From Croceibacterium_B sp035470785 (GTDB taxonomy: Bacteria > Pseudomonadota > Alphaproteobacteria > Sphingomonadales > Sphingomonadaceae), in the NCBI GenBank assembly GCA_035470785.1, contig DATIQN010000029.1, positions 1 through 6,846 of the forward strand: 6,846 nucleotides of DNA, given 5' to 3'. Below are positions 1 to 5,865 of the stretch, piece by piece. The position numbers and the translations under genes were made by a program. The notes beneath the pieces are model-generated. The model had not been told where the DNA came from. It searched no databases and was given only the letters and a program-made list of their open reading frames with translations. How positions within the stretch are numbered: the stretch's first letter is position 1; the number at the start of each line of letters is the position of its first letter.

Positions 1-174
1 CTCGAGGGTGCGAGCGCGGCGGTGATCGTGACCGAGTGGGACGCCTTCCGCGCGCTCGACTTCGCGCGCATGGGCGAACTGCTCGCCGAAAAGCTGCTGG
101 TCGACTTGCGCAATGTCTACGATCGCGAAGAAGTCGAGCGCCATGGGTTCAGGTACGTGGCGGTGGGCAGATAA
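1..174 (+). CDS. ugd: UDP-glucose 6-dehydrogenase, C-terminal end (partial)
   Basis: This is the last 57 codons of a gene that begins before the window; frame 1 stays open from base 1 to a TAA at 172-174. The peptide carries the C-terminal signature of nucleotide-sugar dehydrogenases: a strand ending in VIVTEWDAFRALD, then the segment DLRNVYDREEVERHGFRYVAVGR. In this family the conserved D-x-R-N segment belongs to the UDP-sugar binding domain. The full enzyme oxidises UDP-glucose to UDP-glucuronate with two NAD+ in the cytoplasm, feeding exopolysaccharide or glucuronosyl glycosphingolipid synthesis. The catalytic Cys and the NAD-binding Rossmann domain lie outside the window and cannot be checked. 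A GDP-mannose dehydrogenase is less likely, because the TEWDAFR...DLRNVYD pattern is typical of the UDP-glucose enzyme. An intrinsic terminator follows 20 bases after the stop. Confidence 0.87.
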   Translation, partial: LEGASAAVIVTEWDAFRALDFARMGELLAEKLLVDLRNVYDREEVERHGFRYVAVGR

Positions 175-193
175 ACTGTCGCTGGGGGTAAGG

Positions 194-220
194 CGCCCGT
201 CGCTATCGCTCGGGCGTTTT
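194..220 (+). terminator. Rho-independent terminator after ugd
   Basis: CGCCCG (194-199) pairs with CGGGCG (211-216) across an 11-base loop and is followed at once by TTTT (217-220). It lies 20 bases after the ugd stop codon on the same strand, as expected for an intrinsic terminator. The stem is short (6 bp) but all G-C. Confidence 0.7.
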
Positions 221-224
221 GGCC

Positions 225-249
225 GAAAACAGTCCGCCGAACTGTTTTC
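225..249 (-). terminator. Perfect 9-bp inverted repeat between ugd and tRNA-Thr, possible terminator
   Basis: GAAAACAGT (225-233) and ACTGTTTTC (241-249) are exact reverse complements separated by 7 bases. The stem ends in an A/T tract on both sides, so in either direction a transcript would carry a TTTT run on the 3' arm. It sits 13 bases past the 3' end of the minus-strand tRNA and could end that transcript. It could also act as a second, back-up terminator for ugd on the plus strand. Confidence 0.5.
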
Positions 250-261
250 AGCAACCAAAAC

Positions 262-337
<76 letters not shown>

Positions 338-383
338 ATCTGTGTGCGCCTTTGCGTCAAGCCGCGCGCAAGGTCCAGCCCGA

Positions 384-1043
384 TCAGAACACCGTCTTCG
401 GTGTCGCCTCGCGCACCATCGCCTGGCGCACCAGCGGCACCTGCGGGCCGCCGTAGGACAGGAAGGTGTCGTGGAACTGCTTCCACACCTTCCGCCCGCC
501 GCGGCTCGCCGTCCAGTCATCGCGCAGCTTCATGATCAGCAGCTTGTTGAGCGTGTAGTTGAGATATTGCGGATCGTAAGTGCCGCGAGCGGCCTGCTGC
601 TCGGCGTTGCCTTCATCCTTGGAGCACTCGTCGGTGAACAGCTTCTTGGATTGTTCCTGCGTCGTCCCCTGGGTGTGCAGGCCGCGGGTTGGTGTGCGGC
701 CGGTCGGCTTCCTCGAGGAAGAACAGCTGCCCTTCGGCGACGTGAACAAGATAATCGCGCTCGAACGCGTCGTCCTTGCCGAGGCCCTTATGGCCGTCGG
801 CATCGGCGATGACCTTTTGCAGGAAATCGGCCTGCGCCTTCAGGCCCGCCGGGCTCCAGTCGGGCAATTGGCCGTCGAAACGATGATCACCCTGATAGAT
901 CGCCGCGTCAGGGTTGAGCGCGAAGTACTGGTCGACGGTATGCTGCGCATAAGCCTTCATTGGCTCTGTGCGGGCGGTGTCTGCACGGCCTGGCACGAGC
1001 CAAGGACAAGGCAGGCGACGCCTGCGAACAGCTTACGATTCAT
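384..1043 (-). pseudogene. DUF885-family putative peptidase or lipoprotein remnant (frameshifts and large internal deletion)
   Basis: Three pieces in three frames line up with one DUF885 protein. First, ATG at 1043, behind GGGAG, opens a lipoprotein-like signal (MNRKLFAGVACLVLGSCQAV) that hits a TGA near 960. Second, in another frame, residues such as AYAQHTVDQYFALNPDAA and HVAEGQLFFLEEADRPHTNP match the family's N-terminal part. Third, a further frame from about 686 down to the TGA at 384-386 holds its C-terminal part (GTYDPQYLNYTLNKLLIM, then KLRDDW and FHDTFLSYGGPQVPLVR). Intact members run to about 600 residues; here only about 190 remain, so roughly 400 residues between DRPHTNP and GLHTQ are gone. 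From family knowledge, the lost part includes the HExxPGHH-like motif, so no active enzyme is expected. It starts 38 bases after the upstream gene and was probably the last gene of the rarA unit. A sequencing error could explain one frameshift but not the missing middle. Confidence 0.82.
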
Positions 1044-1081
1044 TCGCTTCGCTCCCGATTATCGCCTGGCGCCAAACTGCG

Positions 1082-1966
1082 TTACGGTGCGCCGAAGGTC
1101 CAGCCCTCCGTGGCCGCGATTTCCGCCGTCATCGCGCTCGGACGCCACAGCTCCTTCCGCCTCGATGCGCCGCGCAGCCACGCCGCCGTCAGAAGCGCAT
1201 CGGCGCTGTGATCGTCGATTGGCCCGTCGCCGGCAACCGCCGCGGAGCCGATTTCGACGAGCGCCCGATTCAACTCGGCGACCGCCCTCATCTTGCTGCG
1301 CCCGGCTGCGCGTCCCCCGGCTATGGCCGCGATCGCGGTGTAGATTTCGACGATCGCCGAACGGCCCGGCGGCAGCGGGTCGAACGGCCAGACCGGGACC
1401 CATCCATCGAGGCGATGAAGCACGCGCATTCCGGTCAGGCTCGACTTGCCGACTTGCGCAGCGCCGACGAGGTTGAAGTTCGAATAGGGCTTGCAGCCCA
1501 TCGCCGCCTGGGCGTGCTCCGTGACGCGAAAACGGCCGCGGCGGTGGGTGGCGTCGGGCGCGTGGAAATGCGCGCCTTCGCGCCCGCCGTGGCGGCGGAA
1601 ATAACGGCTCGCCGCACCATGATCGACGAAGCTGGTCGCGGCGAGGTGAGGATCCTCGCGACAAAGCTCGTCGACCAGCCGCCACAACGATTTGGCGTCC
1701 GGCGGGCTCTCGGGCCAGCCGGGAAAGAACGCGCCTAGGTCGGCAAACGGCAGCGACGCGCCGAGATCGAGACCGACGAGCGTGTCGGCGGGCAACTCGT
1801 CAAGCAGCCAGGCGAGCACTTCCTCGCGCGACCAGACACGGTTCGGCCGCACCATCCGCGGCGGACCGCCGTCCGAGTCGCAGATGGCTAGCGCCAGGCC
1901 TATATGCCGCTCGCCGGCCGCTCCCGACCAGTCGATCGCGGCGAAGTGTCGAAAGCGCTCAACCAC
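1082..1966 (-). CDS. Conserved protein of probable RNase H-like fold (DUF429-like), coupled to rarA
   Basis: This is a 294-residue soluble protein with no signal peptide or membrane segment. It opens with a strand ending in an acidic residue (FAAIDWSGA, D12), followed by GLDLGASLPFADLG (D67), IVEIYT (E208) and DDHSADALLTAAWLR (D251, D252, D256). That spacing of strand-borne acids suggests an RNase H-like metal-dependent fold as in DUF429 proteins; this is inference from pattern, and the substrate is unknown. The central stretch from 163 to 180 (NFNLVGAAQVGKSSLTGM) contains GAAQVGKS, which fits the Walker A pattern. The protein ends in TEGWTFGAP. The start is GTG at 1966, chosen because the conserved N-terminal strand follows within a few residues; GTGGTTGA overlaps the rarA TGA by 8 bases and there is no good ribosome site, so translational coupling is likely. 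A role near RarA in DNA metabolism is suggested only by this linkage. Confidence 0.82.
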   Translation of the reverse strand: MVERFRHFAAIDWSGAAGERHIGLALAICDSDGGPPRMVRPNRVWSREEVLAWLLDELPADTLVGLDLGASLPFADLGAFFPGWPESPPDAKSLWRLVDELCREDPHLAATSFVDHGAASRYFRRHGGREGAHFHAPDATHRRGRFRVTEHAQAAMGCKPYSNFNLVGAAQVGKSSLTGMRVLHRLDGWVPVWPFDPLPPGRSAIVEIYTAIAAIAGGRAAGRSKMRAVAELNRALVEIGSAAVAGDGPIDDHSADALLTAAWLRGASRRKELWRPSAMTAEIAATEGWTFGAP

Positions 1967-3275
1967 GCTCGGCGCGGAGCTTGTTCCAGTAGGCGATCCG
2001 CTCTTTCACCTGCCTCTCGAACCCGCGTTCGACCGGTTCGTAATAGGTTTGCGGTTCCATCTCCGTGGGCCAGTAGTTCGCGCCGGAAAAGCCCTCGTCG
2101 GTCGAGTGGTCGTAGGCGTAGTCCTTGCCGTAACCGATCTGCTTCATCAGCTTGGTCGGGGCGTTGAGGATGTTTGCCGGAGGCATCAGGCTGCCGGTTT
2201 CCTCGGCGCTGCGCCACGCGGCCTTTTGGGCCATGTACGCGGCGTTCGATTTGGGCGCTGTGGCGAGGTAGAGACAGGCCTGGACGATCGCCAACTCACC
2301 CTCTGGGGAGCCGAGGAAATCGTAGGCATCTTTCGCCGCCAGGCACTGCACTAGCGCCTGTGGATCGGCAATGCCGATGTCTTCGACCGCGGCGCGGGTC
2401 AGGCGGCGCAAGAGGTAAAGCGGCTCCTCGCCGGCCACCAGCATCCGCGCGAGGTAATAGAGCGCCGCCTGCGGGTCCGAGCCGCGGATCGATTTGTGCA
2501 GCGCGGAGATCAGGTTGTAATGCCCCTCGCGGTCCTTGTCATAGACCGCGACGCGGCGCTGGAGGAACTGGCCGAGCTCGGCCGGACCGAGCGGCCGGGC
2601 GATCTGCGCGGCGTAGAGCGTTTCTGCCTGGTTGAGCAGGAATCGGCCGTCGCCGTCGGCGCTCGCGATCAGCGCCTCGCGAGCTTCGGCGGTGATAGGG
2701 AGCGGACCTTCGAGCTCCTCGGCGCGTTCGAGCAGCTTCTCGAGCGCGGCGGCGTCGAGCCGGTGGAGGATGAGCACTTGCGCGCGGCTGAGCAGCGCGG
2801 CGTTCAATTCGAAACTGGGGTTCTCGGTGGTCGCACCGACCAGCGTCACCGTGCCGCGCTCGACGAACGGGAGGAAGCCGTCCTGTTGCGCGCGGTTGAA
2901 GCGGTGGATTTCGTCCACGAACAGCAAGGTACGCTGTCCTGCCTCGCGCGCCTTTTCGGCTTCGGCGAAGGCCTTCTTAAGGTCGGCGACGCCGCTGAAC
3001 ACCGCGCTGATCGCGACAAAGCGCATGCCGACCGCGTCGGCGAGCAGGCGGGCGATGCTGGTCTTGCCGGTGCCCGGCGGGCCCCACAGGACCATGCTCG
3101 ACAGCTTGCCGGCGGCGACCATCCGCCCGATCGCGCCTTCAGGTCCCGTGATATGCTCCTGCCCGATCACCTCGTCGAGCGAGCGCGGGCGCAGCCGATC
3201 GGCGAGCGGCGCGTCCTCACGCGGCGCATCGGGCGCGCGGGCAGAGCGAAGTTCGTCGGTGAACAGGTCGGCCAT
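1959..3275 (-). CDS. rarA: Replication-associated recombination protein A (RarA/MgsA), AAA+ ATPase
   Basis: This is a 438-residue AAA+ ATPase of the RarA/MgsA/WRNIP1 family, a clamp-loader relative that acts at stalled replication forks. In order it shows PLADRLRPRSLDEVIGQEH, Walker A GPPGTGKT (65-72), Walker B LLFVDEIHRFN (117-127), sensor 1 GATTENPSF (147-155) and the arginine-finger region LLSRAQV (about 161-167). The C-terminal tetramerisation part follows, with the hallmark segments LISALHKSIRGSDPQAALYY, NAPTKLMKQIGYGKDYAYDH and a YWPTEMEPQTYYEPVERGFE-type end. Length is normal and all key residues are present. I chose ATG at 3275 (MADLFTDE), the usual start context in related alphaproteobacteria; a GTG at 3305 would add ten residues (MARRRLSVAA), and neither has a clear Shine-Dalgarno site. 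It is divergent from the padR gene across about 112 bases and heads the minus-strand unit with the 294-residue protein. Confidence 0.96.
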   Translation of the reverse strand: MADLFTDELRSARAPDAPREDAPLADRLRPRSLDEVIGQEHITGPEGAIGRMVAAGKLSSMVLWGPPGTGKTSIARLLADAVGMRFVAISAVFSGVADLKKAFAEAEKAREAGQRTLLFVDEIHRFNRAQQDGFLPFVERGTVTLVGATTENPSFELNAALLSRAQVLILHRLDAAALEKLLERAEELEGPLPITAEAREALIASADGDGRFLLNQAETLYAAQIARPLGPAELGQFLQRRVAVYDKDREGHYNLISALHKSIRGSDPQAALYYLARMLVAGEEPLYLLRRLTRAAVEDIGIADPQALVQCLAAKDAYDFLGSPEGELAIVQACLYLATAPKSNAAYMAQKAAWRSAEETGSLMPPANILNAPTKLMKQIGYGKDYAYDHSTDEGFSGANYWPTEMEPQTYYEPVERGFERQVKERIAYWNKLRAERG

Positions 3276-3331
3276 CGCCGCAACAGATAGGCGTCGGCGT
3301 GCCACTTGCCCAGTCGGCCCATCGGCGCCTC

Positions 3332-3363
3332 TTGATTTAAAGAAATTCTAAGATATATCGCAA
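3332..3363. promoter_or_regulatory. Overlapping divergent promoters of rarA and padR (putative)
   Basis: This is the only AT-rich patch in the intergenic region. On the plus strand TTGATT (3332-3337), 16 bases, TATATC (3354-3359) could drive padR. On the minus strand TTGCGA (3363-3358), 17 bases, TTAAAT (3340-3335) could drive rarA. The two promoters would share the same DNA, and the perfect 8-bp palindrome GATATATC (3352-3359) sits on the putative padR -10, a natural place for an autoregulatory PadR operator. The calls rest on consensus matching by eye. Confidence 0.35.
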
Positions 3364-3387
3364 TGCATCGTAAGAAGGAATTTCGAG

Positions 3388-4026
3388 ATGCGACACGGAT
3401 GTGGTGACCGCGATATGCGTTGGGCGTGGAAGATGGCCAACAAGTTCGGCGGGACCGGCGGCCCGTTCGGCGCGAGCGGTCCGTTTGGCCCCGATGGGCT
3501 TTTTGGGCCCGATGGCCCGTTCGGTCCCGGTAGCCCGTTCGGCGGGCGCGGCGGCCGGCATGGCCGCCGGCGGATGTTCGACCGCGGCGAGCTTCGCCTG
3601 GTCCTGCTCAAGCTGATCGCCGACCAGTCGCGCCACGGTTACGACCTGATCAAGGCCATCGAGGAGATGACCGGAGGGGAATATGCGCCGAGCCCGGGCG
3701 TGATCTATCCTACATTGCAGCTGATGGTCGACGAAGGCGTGATCATCGAACTGCCCGACGAGTCCTCGCGCAAGGTGTTCGCGGCGACGGACGCGGGCCG
3801 CGAGGAGCTGGCCAGAGAAGAGACCCTCGTTGCCGAGCTGCTCGAACGGCTTTCGTCGCTCGGCGAAGAGCGCCGCTCCTCGCCGCATCGGCAGATCCAC
3901 CGGGCGATGGAGAACCTGCGCAACTCGTTGCGTTTCCAGCGCCAAGCGGGCGAGCTGGTCGACGAGATGGTCGAGCAGATCACCGACATCATCGACGAGG
4001 CCGCGCGGCGGATCGAACGACTCTGA
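3388..4026 (+). CDS. PadR-family transcriptional regulator with an N-terminal G/P/F-rich repeat tail
   Basis: This is a 212-residue regulator. Residues 1-62 are a low-complexity tail rich in Gly, Pro and Phe, with five six-residue units (GPFGAS, GPFGPD, GLFGPD, GPFGPG, SPFGGR at 25-54) running into a basic stretch (GGRHGRRR). Residues 63-140 form the PadR winged helix: ELRLVLLKLIADQSRHGYDL, IKAIEEMTGGEYAPSPGVIY and PTLQLMVDEGVI, then a wing and TDAGREEL. Residues 141-212 are charged and helical, as in the PadR C-terminal dimerisation helices. PadR proteins usually repress their own gene and often an adjacent membrane or transport gene; the next gene downstream encodes a membrane protein, but a hairpin and a separate promoter intervene. 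Start ATG 3388 is supported by AAGGAA at 3375-3380, 7 bases upstream. The effector cannot be told from the sequence. Confidence 0.92.
   Translation: MRHGCGDRDMRWAWKMANKFGGTGGPFGASGPFGPDGLFGPDGPFGPGSPFGGRGGRHGRRRMFDRGELRLVLLKLIADQSRHGYDLIKAIEEMTGGEYAPSPGVIYPTLQLMVDEGVIIELPDESSRKVFAATDAGREELAREETLVAELLERLSSLGEERRSSPHRQIHRAMENLRNSLRFQRQAGELVDEMVEQITDIIDEAARRIERL
3460..3549 (+). repeat. Five 18-bp in-frame tandem repeats encoding (S/G)(P/L)FGxx
   Basis: Five contiguous 18-base units (3460-3477, 3478-3495, 3496-3513, 3514-3531, 3532-3549) encode GPFGAS, GPFGPD, GLFGPD, GPFGPG and SPFGGR. Phe and the following Gly are kept in all five; Pro before Phe in four. Synonymous codons differ between units (TTC/TTT, GGC/GGT/GGG), so the array is old enough to have drifted at the DNA level while the peptide pattern held, although copy number could still change by slippage. 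Confidence 0.85.
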
Positions 4027-4036
4027 TACCTGCGCG

Positions 4037-4062
4037 ACCGGGGCGATTTCCCTCGCCCCGGT
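4037..4062 (+). terminator. Strong stem-loop after padR, likely terminator without a U-tract
   Basis: ACCGGGGCGA (4037-4046) pairs perfectly with TCGCCCCGGT (4053-4062) around the 6-base loop TTTCCC. With G-U pairs the stem can be extended outward by several more bases (GCGCG before, TGCGT after). It begins 10 bases after the padR stop. No T run follows, so it may terminate weakly, protect the padR 3' end or insulate the downstream promoter. Confidence 0.55.
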
Positions 4063-4066
4063 TGCG

Positions 4067-4075
4067 TGGTATGAT
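4067..4075 (+). promoter_or_regulatory. Extended -10 promoter for the downstream membrane protein gene (putative)
   Basis: TGGTATGAT is a full extended -10 element (TGn then TATGAT at 4070-4075). The -35 position falls on TTTCCC in the loop of the upstream hairpin and is poor, which is tolerated by extended -10 promoters. A start near 4082 would give a leader of about 26 bases that still contains the ribosome site GGGGAGG at 4092-4098. Confidence 0.42.
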
Positions 4076-4107
4076 CTCCGCCGGTTGTCCTGGGGAGGGT
4101 GGTTGTC

Positions 4108-4581
4108 ATGAATGCGACGATTGGCGGTCGCGTGCAGGTGCCATGGCACCTCTGGGCTGTCGGCGTTCTGTCGCTGCTGTGGAACGTCTGTGGCGGTTAC
4201 GACTACCTGATGTCGATTACGCTCAACCCGAATTACATGGCCAAGTTTCCGCCGGAGATGGCCGACATTATCCGCTCGTTCCCCGCCTGGGCGACGAGCG
4301 CATGGGCCCTCGGCGTGTGGGGTTCGATCGCAGGTTCGGTCCTACTGCTGTTGCGTTCGCGCCAAGCGACAACGGCTTTTCTCGTTTCGGCCGTCGGTGC
4401 GCTGGTCACGTTCGTGTACGACTTCACACTCAAGCTGCCGCCGGCGCTCGACACGTCGACGAACAAGGTCATCCCGCTGGTGATCTTGATCCTGATCGTT
4501 GCCCAGTGGTACTACGCCAAGCGGATGACCGACGCGGGCGTGCTACGCTGGTTCGCGGCGCCGCGCCGCGATCAGGCGTAG
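4108..4581 (+). CDS. Small four-helix inner-membrane protein of unknown function
   Basis: This is a 157-residue hydrophobic protein with four likely transmembrane helices at about 13-34, 61-82, 88-106 and 121-138. Between the first two lies a conserved-looking loop, NVCGGYDYLMS...FPPEMADIIRSFPAW, followed by WALGVWGSIAGSVLLLLRSR. Related proteins occur in sphingomonads and are sometimes labelled 'sugar transporter', for which I see no support in the sequence. ATG 4108 is preferred because GGGGAGG (4092-4098) lies 9 bases before it; an in-frame GTG at 4099 would put the start inside that ribosome site. It follows padR after an 81-base gap with its own putative promoter. Its last 39 bases overlap the 3' end of the glycosyltransferase gene on the other strand. 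Function is not assigned; a target of the PadR protein is one possibility. Confidence 0.85.
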   Translation: MNATIGGRVQVPWHLWAVGVLSLLWNVCGGYDYLMSITLNPNYMAKFPPEMADIIRSFPAWATSAWALGVWGSIAGSVLLLLRSRQATTAFLVSAVGALVTFVYDFTLKLPPALDTSTNKVIPLVILILIVAQWYYAKRMTDAGVLRWFAAPRRDQA

Positions 4582-5685
4582 GTAGGTATCGGCGACGGCC
4601 TGGTTGATCGCGTCCCAGGCATAGGCGCGGCTGCGCTCCTCGCCTGCGTGGCCGTGGGCGGTGCGTAAGCTAGGATCGGCGATGTAACGGGAGAGAGCGT
4701 CGGCGAAGCCGCCAATGGCGCCAGGTGGAACCAGGGTTCCATTCTTGCCGTCGACGATCAGGCTGGTGCTGCCTGTGGCCCGCGCCGCGACCACCGGAAC
4801 CCCGCAGGCCATCGCCTCTAGAGTCACGTTGCCGAACGTCTCGGTGTCGGAAGGGTTGAACAGGACATCCATCGCCGCGATCGAGCGGCCGAGGTCGGCG
4901 CCTTGCTGGAAGCCGGCAAACACCGCATCCGGCAAGCGCTCTTCGAACCAGCCGTGCGCCGGCCCTTCGCCCACTACCAGCACCTTGTGGGCCACGCCGC
5001 GCCGGCGCAGCTCGGCGATTGTCTCGGCGAAGGCGCCAAGGCCCTTTTCCATCACCAAACGGCCGAGAAAGCCGATGACCACGTCGAAGTCGGCCAGGCC
5101 GTTCGCGCGGCGCCAGCCCAGGTCGCGCCGGCCGGAATTGAACAGCTCGCGGTCGACCCCGCGTTCCCACAGCGAAATATCATCGTTCATGTGCTGCGCG
5201 CGCAGCACGTCGACCATTCCGGCCGAGGGCGTCACCAGCGCGTCGCACCGGCGATAGAGGTTGCGGATAAACGCTTCGAGCGGGCGTTCGAGAAAGGCGA
5301 CGCCATAGTATCTGGGATAGGTCTCGAACCGGGTATGCACCGAGGCGAGCACGGGGATGCCGCGCGGGTGCGCCCAGCGCACCGCACCCCGAGCTGCGAA
5401 GTCGGGCGAGGAAATGTGCAGCAAGTCCGGCGCGAAAGCCTCCAGGTCGCGTCGCACCCTGCGCGAGAGGCCGAGGGGGGCGTGGTACTCGTCACGCCCG
5501 GGGATCGCGATCGAGGGCAGCGAAACGAGCGTTCCCTGCGGCGCGAAGGCCGGATGGGGTACGGTCGGCGAATAGACGCGCACCTCGGCGCCCTGCCGCA
5601 GGAGGTACTCGACCAGCCGGTTGAGCGCCTTGTTCGCGCCGTCGACCGTCATGTTGTAATTGCCGCTGAACAGGGCAATGCGCAC
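4543..5685 (-). CDS. Glycosyltransferase family 4 (MgtA-like, group 1)
   Basis: This is a 380-residue GT-B glycosyltransferase of family 4. The N-terminal domain opens with VRIALFSGNYNM and DGANKALNRLVEYL, then DLLHISSPDFAARGA and SVHTRFETYPRYYG, all typical of the branch containing GDP-mannose-dependent alpha-mannosyltransferase MgtA and SqdX-like enzymes. The C-terminal domain shows FLGRLVMEKGL (the basic residues contact the donor phosphate), VVGEGPAHGWFEERLP and the E-x7-E motif ETFGNVTLE (E282 and E290). It probably transfers a sugar from a nucleotide donor to a lipid or glycan acceptor at the cytoplasmic membrane; donor and acceptor cannot be read from the sequence. I chose GTG 5685 because family proteins begin at the MRIALF-type strand. 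The same frame is open up to GTG 5775, which would add 30 Arg/Ala-rich residues and would start inside a repeated 17-bp element; no start has a well-placed ribosome site. The TAG at 4543-4545 lies inside the convergent membrane protein gene. Confidence 0.9.
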   Translation of the reverse strand: MRIALFSGNYNMTVDGANKALNRLVEYLLRQGAEVRVYSPTVPHPAFAPQGTLVSLPSIAIPGRDEYHAPLGLSRRVRRDLEAFAPDLLHISSPDFAARGAVRWAHPRGIPVLASVHTRFETYPRYYGVAFLERPLEAFIRNLYRRCDALVTPSAGMVDVLRAQHMNDDISLWERGVDRELFNSGRRDLGWRRANGLADFDVVIGFLGRLVMEKGLGAFAETIAELRRRGVAHKVLVVGEGPAHGWFEERLPDAVFAGFQQGADLGRSIAAMDVLFNPSDTETFGNVTLEAMACGVPVVAARATGSTSLIVDGKNGTLVPPGAIGGFADALSRYIADPSLRTAHGHAGEERSRAYAWDAINQAVADTYLRLIAARRREPA

Positions 5686-5758
5686 GCCTTCGATCGCCGC
5701 GCGTGCGGGCAAAAAGGCGCGTCGCCGGGCTCGGCGCGGGGCGCGAAGGGCAACTAAA

Positions 5759-5775
5759 GTTGACAACTCTGACAC
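5759..5775. repeat. 17-bp element B (paired TGACA half-sites), copy nearer the glycosyltransferase
   Basis: GTTGACAACTCTGACAC contains two TGACA half-sites nine bases apart. It matches the copy at 5849-5865 at 14 of 17 positions, with all three differences in the spacer. It also contains the palindrome GTTGACAAC. Its position 74 bases upstream of the GTG at 5685 suits an operator or activator site for the glycosyltransferase gene. Confidence 0.55.
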
Positions 5776-5848
5776 TGTAGACGCCGTCCTCGTCCCGATT
5801 CCTCAGCAAGCTTTGTCCGCCGTCGATCGCTCAAGTACCGGTAGCGAC

Positions 5849-5865
5849 GTTGACAAAGTTGACAC
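5849..5865. repeat. 17-bp element A (paired TGACA half-sites), distal copy
   Basis: GTTGACAAAGTTGACAC is an exact GTTGACA direct repeat with a 9-base period. It lies exactly 90 bp from element B, in the same orientation. TTGACA equals the sigma-70 -35 consensus, but no matching -10 stands at 16-18 bases on the plus strand, so a protein-binding site is more likely than a promoter. The 9-base period does not fit the 11-base period of a Pho box. Confidence 0.55.

Noticed and set aside
355..360. Minus-strand TTGACG before tRNA-Thr, considered as its -35
   Set aside because: It is only 17 bases from the mature tRNA 5' end, so the transcription start would fall inside the tRNA.
580..1476. Long plus-strand open frame of 298 codons
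   Set aside because: It is antisense to the DUF885 remnant and the 294-residue gene, is Arg/Pro-rich in the pattern of a GC-rich shadow frame, and shows no recognisable domain.
3251..3264. GTTC-N6-GAAC near the rarA start, considered as an SOS (LexA) box
   Set aside because: The alphaproteobacterial LexA site is a direct repeat GTTC-N7-GTTC; this one is inverted with the wrong spacing and lies inside the rarA coding sequence (LFTDEL).
2496..3290. Plus-strand open frame of 264 codons
   Set aside because: It is the antisense shadow of rarA, which has unmistakable AAA+ motifs on the other strand.
3337..4149. Minus-strand open frame of 270 codons
   Set aside because: It is the antisense of the PadR gene; its PAAAPAERATGTERAIG-like repeats merely mirror the 18-bp tandem units.
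4322..4337. GTTC-N8-GTTC, considered as a LexA box
   Set aside because: The spacing is 8 rather than 7 and it lies in the middle of the membrane protein gene.
4903..5757. Plus-strand open frame of 284 codons
   Set aside because: It is the antisense of the glycosyltransferase and has no recognisable family features.
5849..5864. TTGACA repeats read as -35 promoter elements
   Set aside because: No -10-like hexamer stands 16-18 bases downstream of any of the plus-strand copies.
5759..5865. The 17-bp elements read as Pho boxes
   Set aside because: Pho boxes have 11-bp periodicity; these half-sites are 9 bp apart.
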